Assembly: GCA_947625395.1 (NCBI GenBank)
Contig: CANQOD010000002.1
Coordinates: 1-26,434, forward strand
Length of the DNA stretch: 26,434 nucleotides
Reading direction: 5' to 3'
Origin: an uncultured Bacilli bacterium
GTDB lineage: Bacteria; Bacillota_I; Bacilli_A; RF39; UBA660
Below are positions 14,542-22,910 of this stretch, one piece after another. A program made the translations under genes and the position numbers. The stretch's first letter is position 1, and every line of letters starts with the position of its first letter. Under the pieces are notes generated by a model that was given only the letters and a program-made list of their open reading frames with translations, did not search any database and had not been told where the DNA came from.

Positions 14542-15291
14542 TCACTCTCCTGTTAGTATCTCGCAACCATCTTCAGTCACCACAACAGTGTGCTCAAAAT
14601 GTGCGGATGTACTTCCATCGTCTGTTAGAATCGTCCAACCATTGTCCATATCTTCGTAGATGTCTGGACTTCCGATTGTTAACATCGGTTCTACAGCGAT
14701 AACCATGCCTTTTCTAAGACGTGGTCCTGTTCCCTTTTTCCCAAAATTTGGAACATCCGGGTCTTCATGTACCGTTGTACCAACACCATGTCCAACAAGT
14801 TCTTTGACAACCCCTAAGTGATGAGCAATAGCATAAGTTTCCACTGCTTCACCAATATCTCCGATATGGGCTCCCTCTCGAATAGCCTTGAGGCCCTCAT
14901 ATAAAGAAGCTTCCGTATCGCGAAGCAATGCTTCTACTTGCGGATTGACTGACCCAACTGGATAACTCCAAGCAGAGTCCCCATGGTAGCCTTGGTAACA
15001 AGCACCAATATCAATCGATACAACATCACCATTTTTTAACTTGTAGTCACTTGGTATGCCATGAACGACTTCATCGTTCACACTGATACAAAGTGCATTG
15101 GGAAATCCTTGATACCCTTTAAAAGAAGGAGTTGCGCCTTGTTTTCGAATAAAAGCTTCTCCAAGTCTATCCAATTCTTTTGTTGAAATTCCCTCTCGAA
15201 TAAAAGGTTTCAAGTATTGATGTGTTTGATAAACGATATGTCCAGCTTTTCTTAAGAGTTCAATTTCTCTTTCGCTTTTAATCGTTATCAT
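14542..15291 (-). CDS. map: Type I methionine aminopeptidase
   Basis: The 249-residue enzyme removes the initiator methionine from new proteins in the cytoplasm. The five metal ligands are visible: Asp94 (SIDIG), Asp105 (HGDSA), His168 (VGHGVG), Glu201 (AVEPM) and Glu233 (FEHTVV). The substrate-site His77 in VVHGIP is also present. There is no N-terminal SEC-C zinc extension. The ATG overlaps the adk TGA (ATGA, 15288-15291), so translation is coupled. Its place between adk and infA is standard for Bacillota. Confidence 0.98.
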   Translation of the reverse strand: MITIKSEREIELLRKAGHIVYQTHQYLKPFIREGISTKELDRLGEAFIRKQGATPSFKGYQGFPNALCISVNDEVVHGIPSDYKLKNGDVVSIDIGACYQGYHGDSAWSYPVGSVNPQVEALLRDTEASLYEGLKAIREGAHIGDIGEAVETYAIAHHLGVVKELVGHGVGTTVHEDPDVPNFGKKGTGPRLRKGMVIAVEPMLTIGSPDIYEDMDNGWTILTDDGSTSAHFEHTVVVTEDGCEILTGE

Positions 15292-15947
15292 CGATGTGCC
15301 TCCAAAACAGCAACAATCTCTTGAAATATCACATCAATTTCTTTATTACCATCTATCCGATATAAAACATGTTTCTTATCATAGTAATCAATCAAAGGTC
15401 CTGTTTTCTCTAGATAGATTTGGTAACGATTTTGAAATGATTCTAAGTTGTCATCATTTCTTTGATAAAGGTCCCCTCCACAAACATCACAAGTGGATTC
15501 AATTTGTGGAGATTCGCTTTCTACATTGATATTATAGATTGCACCACAATCTCTACAAACGCGTCTTCCTGTAATTCTTTTGGCAAGAAGCTTTTCATCA
15601 ATATCTAAGTAAATCACATATCCTAGTTCTTGTCCTAGACGTGATAAGATATCGTCATACTTCTTTGCCTGTTCCACATTTCTTGGAAAGCCATCTAAAA
15701 TATAACCATTCTTACAATCATCTTCTCCTAACCGTTTTTCAATTAAGGTATACATGATTTCGTCTTTGACAAGTCCACCACTTGTTACTGTTTCTAAGAC
15801 ATATTCTCCAATTTCACTATCTTCTTTCATGACTTCTCTTAAGATGTCACCTGTGGAAATATGAGGAATTTGATACTTTTCAGAAACAAGTGTAGATTGT
15901 GTTCCTTTCCCCGCTGCTGGGGGTGCTATAAAAATAATATTTTTCAT
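15288..15947 (-). CDS. adk: Adenylate kinase (zinc-lid, long form)
   Basis: The 219-residue enzyme interconverts ATP plus AMP with two ADP. Seen are the AMP-site STGDILRE (31-38), GYILDGFPRN (81-90), and a lid with four zinc cysteines: Cys131, Cys134, Cys153 and Cys156 (CRDC and CDVC). The P-loop reads APPAAGKGT at residues 8-16 where GxPGAGKGT is usual, so two glycines are alanine while the catalytic lysine (Lys14) remains. The stop overlaps the map start, and the ATG overlaps the secY TGA. The enzyme is probably active, but the loop substitution is notable. Confidence 0.97.
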   Translation of the reverse strand: MKNIIFIAPPAAGKGTQSTLVSEKYQIPHISTGDILREVMKEDSEIGEYVLETVTSGGLVKDEIMYTLIEKRLGEDDCKNGYILDGFPRNVEQAKKYDDILSRLGQELGYVIYLDIDEKLLAKRITGRRVCRDCGAIYNINVESESPQIESTCDVCGGDLYQRNDDNLESFQNRYQIYLEKTGPLIDYYDKKHVLYRIDGNKEIDVIFQEIVAVLEAHR

Positions 15948-17209
15948 CTTCTCTTATATCCCTTTTTATAATTTCTAGAAAGGAGGCTTCCTTCAAGTTG
16001 TTTATAAGTTTCAAGTGCTACTCCAACAACAATCAATAATCCAGTACCACCAATAGATACAGTGGTTGGTAAATTGGAAATGTTAGAGAAAATGATAGGA
16101 AGTCCTGAAATCACAACGAGGAATGTTCCTCCTAGAATCGTCAATCTTGCTAAAATCTTCCCTAAGTATTTCTTTGTTTCTTCTCCAGGACGAATTCCTG
16201 GGATATAGCCACCACTTTCTTGAAGATTCTTTGAAAAATCTTCAGGCTTCAAATACATAAAGGTATAGAAATAACCAAATAAGTAAATGAAAATCGCGAA
16301 AATGAAGAAGCCCACTGGTGTTGTATAAGTTAAGTACTTTTGAACAAATAAGGTGAAGCCCTCTTTATTAATGATTTGAGCAATAATTCCTGGAATGGAA
16401 ATCAAGCTTGAAGCAAAGATAACTGGAATCACGCCTGCAGCATTGACTTTAATTGGCATAAAGCTTGCTGCTTGTCCATAAGCACTGGTGGACTTGTTGG
16501 CATATTGAATTGGAATTCTTCTCTCTGCCTGTTCCACATAAATAACACCTATAACAATTAAGAAATAAATAAGTACAAATCCAATAAATTTGATAATTCC
16601 TAATGTGATTGTTTGGGCAGTATCGAAAACAACTAATCCGTTAAATGCATCAATAAACATTTGAGGGAGGGTTGCGATAATACCTGCCATAATGATTAGA
16701 CTAAGACCATTGCCAATTCCTTTTTGAGTGACTTGGTCCCCTAACCATAAAAGGAATGCTGTACCAGCTGTCAATACGGTTGAAATATATAAATATTGTC
16801 CAGGGTTCGCCGTATTTCCTAAGAAGAGGAATGAGAAAGCATATCCCTCAATGAATGCGAACAACAATCCTAAAAATCTTGAGATTTGATTGATTTTTTG
16901 TCTTCCAACATGACCTTGTTTACTCATCTCTTGAACGGATGGCACGATTTCTTGTAAAAGCTGCATAACAATTGTTGCACTGATATAAGGCATAACCCCA
17001 AGTGCAAAGATGGAAAATCGCTTTAAAGCACCACCACCCATTGAGTTCATGAGTTCTAAAAAACCTAAGTTGCTTGTCACATCTTGTGTTCCTGGAATAC
17101 GGATAGCCGTTCCAACAATAAAGATTGTTAAGGCAACTAAGGTAAAGCGAATTCGCTTCCTTAAGTCTTTATTTGTAGGTGCGAAGATTTGCTTTAGTGT
17201 CGAAAACAT
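15944..17209 (-). CDS. secY: Preprotein translocase subunit SecY
   Basis: The 421-residue protein has ten hydrophobic segments as expected for the SecYEG channel, which exports unfolded proteins and inserts membrane proteins. Recognisable are the RIPG motif after the first helix, the MGGGALKRFSIFALGVMPYI stretch near the plug and second helix, GIGNGLSLIIMAGI, and the cytoplasmic loop with GIRPGEET. Length is family-typical. It begins two bases after rplO, with GAGGTGAT inside the rplO end, and overlaps adk by four bases. Confidence 0.98.
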   Translation of the reverse strand: MFSTLKQIFAPTNKDLRKRIRFTLVALTIFIVGTAIRIPGTQDVTSNLGFLELMNSMGGGALKRFSIFALGVMPYISATIVMQLLQEIVPSVQEMSKQGHVGRQKINQISRFLGLLFAFIEGYAFSFLFLGNTANPGQYLYISTVLTAGTAFLLWLGDQVTQKGIGNGLSLIIMAGIIATLPQMFIDAFNGLVVFDTAQTITLGIIKFIGFVLIYFLIVIGVIYVEQAERRIPIQYANKSTSAYGQAASFMPIKVNAAGVIPVIFASSLISIPGIIAQIINKEGFTLFVQKYLTYTTPVGFFIFAIFIYLFGYFYTFMYLKPEDFSKNLQESGGYIPGIRPGEETKKYLGKILARLTILGGTFLVVISGLPIIFSNISNLPTTVSIGGTGLLIVVGVALETYKQLEGSLLSRNYKKGYKRR

Positions 17210-17210
17210 C

Positions 17211-17654
17211 TTAAATCACCTCGGCTTTGCTTCCACTCTCTTTAATCTTTTCTAGTGCACTTTCAGAGAACTTATTGGCTTGAATTGTTAACTTCTTTTC
17301 TAAGTTTCCCTCACCAAGAACTTTCATTCCTGAAAGTTGCTTTTTAATGATTCCTGCTTCTTTTAATAAGGCAGGTGTTACAACTGTACCATTTTCAAAA
17401 CGATTCAAATCACCTACATTGATGATTGCATATTCCTTTTTGAAAATAGCATTGCTAAATCCTCTCTTTGGTAGTCTACGATAAAGTGGTAATTGTCCTC
17501 CTTCAAATACAGGATTGACTCCACCACCACTACGTGCGTTTTGTCCTTTTTGCCCTTTTCCACTTGTTTTACCAAGTCCACTACCTGGTCCACGTCCAAC
17601 ACGACGACGTTCTTGTTTTGCTCCAGGATTTTTTTCTAATTCATGTAACTTCAT
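17211..17654 (-). CDS. rplO: Large ribosomal subunit protein uL15
   Basis: The 147-residue protein begins MKLHELEKNPGAKQERRRVG, followed by the glycine-rich GSGLGKTSGKGQKGQNARSG arm that threads into 23S rRNA. A globular C-terminal half follows. Length is normal. Its ATG shares one base with the rpsE stop (TAATG), so no rpmD (L30) lies between them, unlike the usual Bacillota order. Confidence 0.98.
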   Translation of the reverse strand: MKLHELEKNPGAKQERRRVGRGPGSGLGKTSGKGQKGQNARSGGGVNPVFEGGQLPLYRRLPKRGFSNAIFKKEYAIINVGDLNRFENGTVVTPALLKEAGIIKKQLSGMKVLGEGNLEKKLTIQANKFSESALEKIKESGSKAEVI

Positions 17655-18160
17655 TATCCTAAAATCTCCTCTACTGTTTTTCCACGAAGACGGGCAACTT
17701 CTTCGGGTGTTTTAATTGATTTAAGTGCATTTAATGTAGCTGTTGCCATGTTGATTTTTGTTCTTGCTCCAAGTGATTTTGAAACAATATCACGAACTCC
17801 TGCAAGTTCTAGGATTGCACGAACACTACCACCAGCAATGACTCCACGTCCTGCTTCAGCAGGTTTTACAATAACACGAGCAGCTCCACTTCTTCCAACT
17901 GCTTCATGAGCAATGGTACGACCATCGATAAGAGAGATTTTAATTACATTCTTTTCGGCATCTTGAATTGCCTTTTTAATTGCATCAGGTACTTCAGCAG
18001 CTTTGCCAATACCTAATCCAACACGTCCTTTTCTATCCCCAATAACAACAACTGCTTGGAACCGGCGTTGACGTCCACCTTTGTTAACTTTAACAACGCT
18101 TTTTACTTCAACGACTAATTCCTCAAATTGTTTCTCTTTTGGGCTCATGTTCTTTTGCAT
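17654..18160 (-). CDS. rpsE: Small ribosomal subunit protein uS5
   Basis: The 168-residue protein has the N-terminal double-stranded RNA-binding domain with VVKVNKGGRQRRFQAVVVIG near residue 22 and a C-terminal domain with VRAILELAGVRDIVSKSLG. S5 lies on the back of the 30S subunit and affects decoding accuracy. The middle region (GRTIAHEAVGRSGAARVIVK) is more divergent than usual. AAAGGAGG supports ATG 18160. The stop overlaps the rplO start by one base. Confidence 0.98.
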   Translation of the reverse strand: MQKNMSPKEKQFEELVVEVKSVVKVNKGGRQRRFQAVVVIGDRKGRVGLGIGKAAEVPDAIKKAIQDAEKNVIKISLIDGRTIAHEAVGRSGAARVIVKPAEAGRGVIAGGSVRAILELAGVRDIVSKSLGARTKINMATATLNALKSIKTPEEVARLRGKTVEEILG

Positions 18161-18171
18161 AATACCCTCCT

Positions 18172-18534
18172 TTAGAACTCTAATCCATTTTCACGTGCTG
18201 CATCTGCTAACGCTTTTACACGTCCATGATAAAGATATCCACCTCTATCAAATACAACTTTTGTAATGTTGGCTTCCTTTGCTTTTTTGGCAATTAAGGC
18301 ACCAACTTGACTTGCTGCTTCTACATTACTACCATTTTTAAGTTTTAACTCTTTGTCTAATGAGGAAGCAGATACTAATGTCTTTTTATTTTCATCATCA
18401 ATGATTTGTGCATAAATTCCTGTATTGGAACGGAACACATTTAATCTTGGTAATGCTTCTGTACCTTTTAGATGACGTCTAATTCTATCATGGCGAACAA
18501 GACGCATGCTATTTCTTGATTTTTTACTAATCAT
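18172..18534 (-). CDS. rplR: Large ribosomal subunit protein uL18
   Basis: The 120-residue protein has RLVRHDRIRRHLKGT near the N-terminus, PRLNVFRSNTGIYAQIIDD, and the C-terminal VFDRGGYLYHGRVKALADAARENGL signature. L18 binds 5S rRNA with L5 in the central protuberance. Length and position between rplF and rpsE are standard. Confidence 0.98.
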   Translation of the reverse strand: MISKKSRNSMRLVRHDRIRRHLKGTEALPRLNVFRSNTGIYAQIIDDENKKTLVSASSLDKELKLKNGSNVEAASQVGALIAKKAKEANITKVVFDRGGYLYHGRVKALADAARENGLEF

Positions 18535-18555
18535 ACTTTTTTCTCCTTCCTACTT

Positions 18556-19086
18556 TTAAGCAGCTTTCTTTCCTTCTTTACGTCTGATATGTTCATCTTT
18601 ATAACGAATTCCTTTACCTTTATATGGTTCAGGTTTACGTACTTTACGAACATTTGCAGCAAATTCTCCAACAAGTACTTTATCAATTCCTTTAATTGTA
18701 ATCTCTGTATTGCTAGGAGCTTCAACAGTTAATCCATCTGGGATTTGTAGTTCTACAGGATGAGAATATCCAGCATTGATTACAAGTTTCTTGCCTTGTA
18801 CATTGAAACGATATCCAACTCCAACGATTTCAAGTCCTTTTTCGTAACCTTTAGTTACACCTGTAATCATGTTTTGAAGAAGTGCATTCATCGTTCCATG
18901 CATTGCTTTCGCTGCGGCGTCAACTCTATCAAGAGTGATTTCATTTCCCTCTTGTTTCATACTAATTCCTTTTAGCATGACTTGAGATAAGCTTCCCTTT
19001 GGGCCCGTTACTTGAACGATATTATCATTTAATTCAACTGTAACGCCTGTGGGAACTTCAATTTTACGATATCCTATACGGCTCAT
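18556..19086 (-). CDS. rplF: Large ribosomal subunit protein uL6
   Basis: The 176-residue protein begins MSRIGYRKIEVPTGVTVELN and shows the two duplicated L6 domains, ending with the signature PEPYKGKGIRY near residue 152 and a lysine-rich tail. L6 sits by the factor-binding site of the 50S subunit. GGAGG precedes ATG 19086. Nothing unusual is seen. Confidence 0.98.
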   Translation of the reverse strand: MSRIGYRKIEVPTGVTVELNDNIVQVTGPKGSLSQVMLKGISMKQEGNEITLDRVDAAAKAMHGTMNALLQNMITGVTKGYEKGLEIVGVGYRFNVQGKKLVINAGYSHPVELQIPDGLTVEAPSNTEITIKGIDKVLVGEFAANVRKVRKPEPYKGKGIRYKDEHIRRKEGKKAA

Positions 19087-19103
19087 TTTGCCACCTCCTT
19101 AAA

Positions 19104-19505
19104 TTACCAAATGTATGCGAGTACTTCTCCACCTACATTTTGTTTACGAGCTTCTTTATCTGTCATAATACCTTTTGATGTTGAAAGAATTGCAATTCCA
19201 AGTCCATTTAAAACTTTTGGAACTTCATTATTCTTTACATAAACGCGAAGTCCAGGTTTTGAGATTCTTTTAAGGCCTGTGATGACTCTTTCTTTCTTTT
19301 CACCATACTTTAGCGTTAAAACAATCGTACCTTGTACATCACTTTTATCTAACTTGTAGTCTTCAATAAATCCTTCTTCTTTTAAAATTCTTGCAACTTC
19401 AAGCTTTAACTTTGAAGAAGGGACAACTACTTCCGTATAACGCATTTGATTTGCATTTCTGATACGGGTTAACATATCTGCAATTGTATCCGTTACTACA
19501 GCCAT
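19104..19505 (-). CDS. rpsH: Small ribosomal subunit protein uS8
   Basis: The 133-residue protein begins with TDTIADMLTRIRNANQMR and ends with the S8 signature STSKGIMTDKEARKQNVGGE before YIW. S8 binds the central domain of 16S rRNA early in assembly, and in E. coli it represses the spc operon. No equivalent target structure was identified here. Length and order are standard. Confidence 0.98.
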   Translation of the reverse strand: MAVVTDTIADMLTRIRNANQMRYTEVVVPSSKLKLEVARILKEEGFIEDYKLDKSDVQGTIVLTLKYGEKKERVITGLKRISKPGLRVYVKNNEVPKVLNGLGIAILSTSKGIMTDKEARKQNVGGEVLAYIW

Positions 19506-19535
19506 CTTTTGTTTCTCCTTTCCTATAATACCAGA

Positions 19536-19721
19536 TTACCAACTTGATTTTTTAATTCCTGGTATTTGTCCTTTATAAGCTAATTCGCGAAAGCAAATAC
19601 GGCAGATTCCGAACTTACTCATTACGGCATGTGGTCTTCCACATCTTGCACAACGAGTATAAGCACGTACCTTGTATTTAGGCTCACGATTTGCTTTTAC
19701 AATCATACTTTTCTTTGCCAT
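19536..19721 (-). CDS. rpsZ: Small ribosomal subunit protein uS14, zinc-binding type
   Basis: The 61-residue protein has four zinc cysteines (Cys24, Cys27, Cys40, Cys43; CARC and CRIC), the short C+ form of S14. The frame is open 12 codons upstream to 19757, but ATG 19721 gives MAKKSMIVK, matches the family length and follows a GGAGGG-type site. The upstream extension would overlap rplE. Its place between rplE and rpsH is standard. Confidence 0.97.
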   Translation of the reverse strand: MAKKSMIVKANREPKYKVRAYTRCARCGRPHAVMSKFGICRICFRELAYKGQIPGIKKSSW

Positions 19722-19734
19722 TTTTACCCTCCAA

Positions 19735-20274
19735 TTACTTTCTAAAAGGAATTCCAAGTCCTGCTAATAAGTCATATGACTCTTCATTTGTCTTTGCAGT
19801 TGTGACGAAGATAATATCCATACCACGAACTTTCACAACATCATCATAGTCAATTTCTGAGAAAATTAATTGTTCTTTGATTCCCATTGTATAATTTCCA
19901 CGTCCATCAAAAGCTTTTGGACTAACACCACGGAAATCACGAACACGAGGAAGTGCAATTGCGATTAATTTATCAAGGAATGTATACATGTTTTCTCCAC
20001 GTAATGTTACCTTGCAACCAATGGATTGTCCTTCTCTTACTTTGAATCCGGCGATGGATTTCTTTGCTTTTGTCACAACAGGTCTTTGTCCTGCAATCTT
20101 TGTAAGGTCTTCAACTGCTGCATCTAATAACTTAGAATTGCTTGTTGCATCTCCAACTCCCATATTGATGACAATTTTTTCAAGTTTTGGTACTTCCATA
20201 ATTGACTTATAATTGTATTTTTGTTGTAAACTTGGAACAACTTCTTTTAAGTATTTTTCTTTTAGGCGGTTCAT
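19735..20274 (-). CDS. rplE: Large ribosomal subunit protein uL5
   Basis: The 179-residue protein begins MNRLKEKYLKEVVPSLQQKY and contains VPKLEKIVINMGVGD, GCKVTLRGENMY, LPRVRDFRGVS and the C-terminal LLAGLGIPFRK. L5 binds 5S rRNA and forms the intersubunit bridge B1b with S13. Length matches. GGAGG precedes ATG 20274. Confidence 0.98.
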   Translation of the reverse strand: MNRLKEKYLKEVVPSLQQKYNYKSIMEVPKLEKIVINMGVGDATSNSKLLDAAVEDLTKIAGQRPVVTKAKKSIAGFKVREGQSIGCKVTLRGENMYTFLDKLIAIALPRVRDFRGVSPKAFDGRGNYTMGIKEQLIFSEIDYDDVVKVRGMDIIFVTTAKTNEESYDLLAGLGIPFRK

Positions 20275-20292
20275 TAAAATACCCTCCTTCCA

Positions 20293-20598
20293 CTAATCAA
20301 GCTTTTCGTTTGATTTTTTACTGATTCTTATTTTTTTATCTTTTTCGGTTGTATATCCTACACGTGTTCCCTTTTTTGTTTTAGGGTCAACCATCATGAC
20401 ATTGGATACATGAATTGGTGCTTCTCTTTCTAAAATACCACCAGTTTCTTGTCCATTTCCTTTTTGATGTTTTTTAACAATGTGCACACCTTCTACGATG
20501 ACTTTATCTTCGTTTCTTAAGGTTTTGATGATTTTTCCTTCTTTGCCTTTGTCAGCGCCAGATATAACAACTACTTTATCTCCAACTTTTAATTTCAT
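20293..20598 (-). CDS. rplX: Large ribosomal subunit protein uL24
   Basis: The 101-residue protein starts MKLKVGDKVVVISGADKGKE, the KOW motif of L24, and continues with VHIVKKHQK and a basic C-terminus. L24 is an assembly initiator at the tunnel exit. An in-frame ATG directly upstream (20601) and one at 20628 are possible, but AAGGAGG is best spaced for 20598, and the longer version would run into rplN. Confidence 0.97.
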   Translation of the reverse strand: MKLKVGDKVVVISGADKGKEGKIIKTLRNEDKVIVEGVHIVKKHQKGNGQETGGILEREAPIHVSNVMMVDPKTKKGTRVGYTTEKDKKIRISKKSNEKLD

Positions 20599-20608
20599 CA
20601 TATCCTCC

Positions 20609-20977
20609 TTATAGTACTTCCTTAGCAAGTGATACTATTTTCATATAATCTTTCTCACGAAGTTCACGTGCCACTGGACCAAATATACGTGTTCCAACTG
20701 GACTCTTATCATCACGAATAATGACACAAGCGTTATCATCAAATTTGATATAACTTCCATCGTCACGTCTTACTCCTTGTTTCGTACGTACGATAACTGC
20801 TTTGACAACTTTTCCTTTTTTAACAGCTGAATTTGGAATTGCTTGTTTTACAGTTGCTACAACGACATCTCCGATATTGGCTGTCTTTCTATGGCTTCCG
20901 CCAAGACAACGAATGACTAAGACTTCACGAGCACCAGAATTATCAGCAACTTTCAACCTAGTTTCTTGTTGTACCAT
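20609..20977 (-). CDS. rplN: Large ribosomal subunit protein uL14
   Basis: The 122-residue protein begins MVQQETRLKVADNSGAREVL and includes the L14 signature GSHRKTANIGDVVV and the C-terminal MKIVSLAKEVL. L14 lies at the subunit interface near the factor site. ATG 20977 gives the exact family length, and GGAGG lies eight bases upstream; the preceding in-frame TTG is not needed. Order is standard. Confidence 0.98.
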   Translation of the reverse strand: MVQQETRLKVADNSGAREVLVIRCLGGSHRKTANIGDVVVATVKQAIPNSAVKKGKVVKAVIVRTKQGVRRDDGSYIKFDDNACVIIRDDKSPVGTRIFGPVARELREKDYMKIVSLAKEVL

Positions 20978-21002
20978 CAATTTTTCCTCCTTTACTTTAG
21001 AG

Positions 21003-21260
21003 TTATAGAATAACTGCTTCTTTTACGATTTCTTTTAAATAGAAATGTTTTGTTTTTGAAATTGGACGTGTTTCAACAATACGTACAACATCTCCAACTT
21101 TTGCTTTATTCGTTTCATCATGTACACTATATTTCTTAGAAGATTTTACTCTTTTATGATATAGTGGATGCATTTTATAAGTTTCCACTAAAACAGTAAT
21201 TGTCTTATTGTTTTTTGAACTGACAACTGTTCCTGTTAATTCACGACTTTTCTTTTCCAT
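21003..21260 (-). CDS. rpsQ: Small ribosomal subunit protein uS17
   Basis: The 85-residue OB-fold protein has LTGTVVSSKNNKTITVLVET, YHKRVKSSKKYSVHDE and VRIVETRPISKTKHFYL, matching S17 throughout. S17 is a primary 16S rRNA binder in the 30S body. Its position between rpmC and rplN is standard. Confidence 0.98.
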   Translation of the reverse strand: MEKKSRELTGTVVSSKNNKTITVLVETYKMHPLYHKRVKSSKKYSVHDETNKAKVGDVVRIVETRPISKTKHFYLKEIVKEAVIL

Positions 21261-21272
21261 AAGATTATCCTC

Positions 21273-21467
21273 CTACTTTGCTTCTTCGCGTTCTTTAAGA
21301 ACGGTCTTTAATCTTGCAACGGTGTGTCTTAAATCTCTTAGTCTTGAAGGTTTCTCTAGGTTTCCAGTTGCTTGTTGAAAACGTAGGTTGAATAATTCTT
21401 CTTTACATTCTTTTAATTTTTGATGAATCTCCTCGGTTGTCATTTCTCTAATTTCTTTGACCTTCAT
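21273..21467 (-). CDS. rpmC: Large ribosomal subunit protein uL29
   Basis: The 64-residue helical hairpin protein begins MKVKEIREMTTEEIHQKLKE and has the LFNLRFQQATGNLEKPSRLR signature followed by VARLKTVLKERE. L29 lies next to the tunnel exit, where SRP and trigger factor dock. The start codon shares one base with the rplP stop (TAATG), so the two are translationally coupled. Confidence 0.98.
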   Translation of the reverse strand: MKVKEIREMTTEEIHQKLKECKEELFNLRFQQATGNLEKPSRLRDLRHTVARLKTVLKEREEAK

Positions 21468-21889
21468 TACTCTTCACCACCAGTTTCTTTTTTTACAAAT
21501 TTGCATTTAATTGGTAACTTGTGACTAGCAAGGCGTAAAGCTTCACGAGCAACTTCTTCAGATACTCCAGCAACTTCGAACATGATTTTACCTTCTTTTA
21601 CAACGGCAACCCATCCTTCGACATTACCTTTACCTTTTCCTTGACGTGTTCCAATTGGTTTTGCTGTAAGTGGTAAGTGTGGGAATATATTAATCCATAC
21701 TTTTCCACCACGTTTCATATAACGTGTCATGGCAACACGAGCTGCTTCGATTTGATTGGCTGTAATCCATGCGCCTTCTTTTGCTTGTAATCCATAGTCA
21801 CCAAAGTGTAGTTCTGTATTTCCTTTTGCTTTTCCTTCATAAGGAAGTCGATGTACACGACGGTATTTTGTTCTTGATGGAATTAACAT
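21467..21889 (-). CDS. rplP: Large ribosomal subunit protein uL16
   Basis: The 140-residue protein begins MLIPSRTKYRRVHR and includes GAWITANQIEAARVAMTRYM, GTRQGKGKGNVEGWVAVVKEG and the C-terminal ALRLASHKLPIKCKFV. L16 positions A-site tRNA near the peptidyl transferase centre. Length is normal. It starts two bases after rpsC, with GGAGG inside the rpsC end. Confidence 0.98.
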   Translation of the reverse strand: MLIPSRTKYRRVHRLPYEGKAKGNTELHFGDYGLQAKEGAWITANQIEAARVAMTRYMKRGGKVWINIFPHLPLTAKPIGTRQGKGKGNVEGWVAVVKEGKIMFEVAGVSEEVAREALRLASHKLPIKCKFVKKETGGEE

Positions 21890-21891
21890 GT

Positions 21892-22545
21892 CTACTTACC
21901 TCCTTTACCTTTTTTTGAAGGAAGAATTTCACCTTTGTAAATCCATACCTTAACTCCAATTTTTCCAAATGTTGTATCGGCTTCACTCGTCGCATAATCA
22001 ACATCTGCACGAAGTGTATGTAGAGGAATTGTTCCTTCTGTATATCCTTCGCTTCTTGCCATTTCGGCACCACCTAAACGTCCTGATACTTGTGTTTTAA
22101 TTCCTTTTGCTCCGGCTTTCATTGCATTTCTGATAGCACGTTTTTGTGCCATTCTGAATGAAGCACGGTTTGAAATTTGATTGGCAATGGAATCAGCAAC
22201 AAGTTGGGCATTGATATCGGCTTTTTTGATATCAGCAATCGTGATTTGTACAGGTTCTCCTGCAACGTTTGAAAGGTTCTTCTTTAGTTTTTCTATTTCT
22301 TCACCACCACGACCAATCATAATTCCTGGTTTTGATGTATGAACAATGACTTCACATTTCTTAGAAGTTCTTTCAATTTCGACTTTGGCAATTCCGGCAT
22401 TCTTTAAGTTTTTGCTTAAGTACTTACGGATTTTGATATCACGGTCTAATGTACTTGCGAAATCTTTTTTATTGGCATACCATTTTGCTTCCCAGTCTTT
22501 ATTGATACCAAGTCTAAGTCCATTTGGACTAACCTTTTGTCCCAT
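21892..22545 (-). CDS. rpsC: Small ribosomal subunit protein uS3
   Basis: The 217-residue protein begins MGQKVSPNGLRLGINKDWEA and contains a type II KH domain with the GRGG loop at 78-81. The C-terminal domain shows SGRLGGAEMARSEGYTEGT and GVKVWIYKGEILP. S3 forms part of the mRNA entry channel and helicase. Length is standard. GGAGG precedes ATG 22545. Confidence 0.98.
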   Translation of the reverse strand: MGQKVSPNGLRLGINKDWEAKWYANKKDFASTLDRDIKIRKYLSKNLKNAGIAKVEIERTSKKCEVIVHTSKPGIMIGRGGEEIEKLKKNLSNVAGEPVQITIADIKKADINAQLVADSIANQISNRASFRMAQKRAIRNAMKAGAKGIKTQVSGRLGGAEMARSEGYTEGTIPLHTLRADVDYATSEADTTFGKIGVKVWIYKGEILPSKKGKGGK

Positions 22546-22561
22546 AAGTCTCCTCCTTCAG

Positions 22562-22894
22562 TTATTTACTTGCCACAGTAATAATAATGTGACTTGTTCT
22601 TTTATCTTTGTGTCCGATGTGACCACGTGAATCGAATAATACTCTTTTCATAACAGGTCCTGCATCTACTCTTGCTTCTTTTACATATAAAGTGCTTTCA
22701 TCAGCTTGATTATTATTCACTGCATTAGCAATTGCTGAATCAAGAACTTTCTTAACAAACCGTGCTGGCTTTTTATTCATGTTACTTAAAATATTTTGTG
22801 CATCACTTACTTTTTTTCCACGAATTAAATCAACGACTAAACGTGTTTTAATGGGAGAAACTCGAAGTGATTTTGCGATTGCTTTTGCTTCCAT
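22562..22894 (-). CDS. rplV: Large ribosomal subunit protein uL22
   Basis: The 110-residue protein begins MEAKAIAKSLRVSPIKTRLV and carries VDLIRGKKVSDAQNIL. The extended beta-hairpin region ends in DAGPVMKRVLFDSRGHIG, which lines the exit tunnel, followed by TSHIIITVASK. Mutations in this hairpin are known to give macrolide resistance; no deletion or insertion is apparent. Order is standard. Confidence 0.98.
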   Translation of the reverse strand: MEAKAIAKSLRVSPIKTRLVVDLIRGKKVSDAQNILSNMNKKPARFVKKVLDSAIANAVNNNQADESTLYVKEARVDAGPVMKRVLFDSRGHIGHKDKRTSHIIITVASK

Positions 22895-22910
22895 TTATAT
22901 TTCCTCCCTC

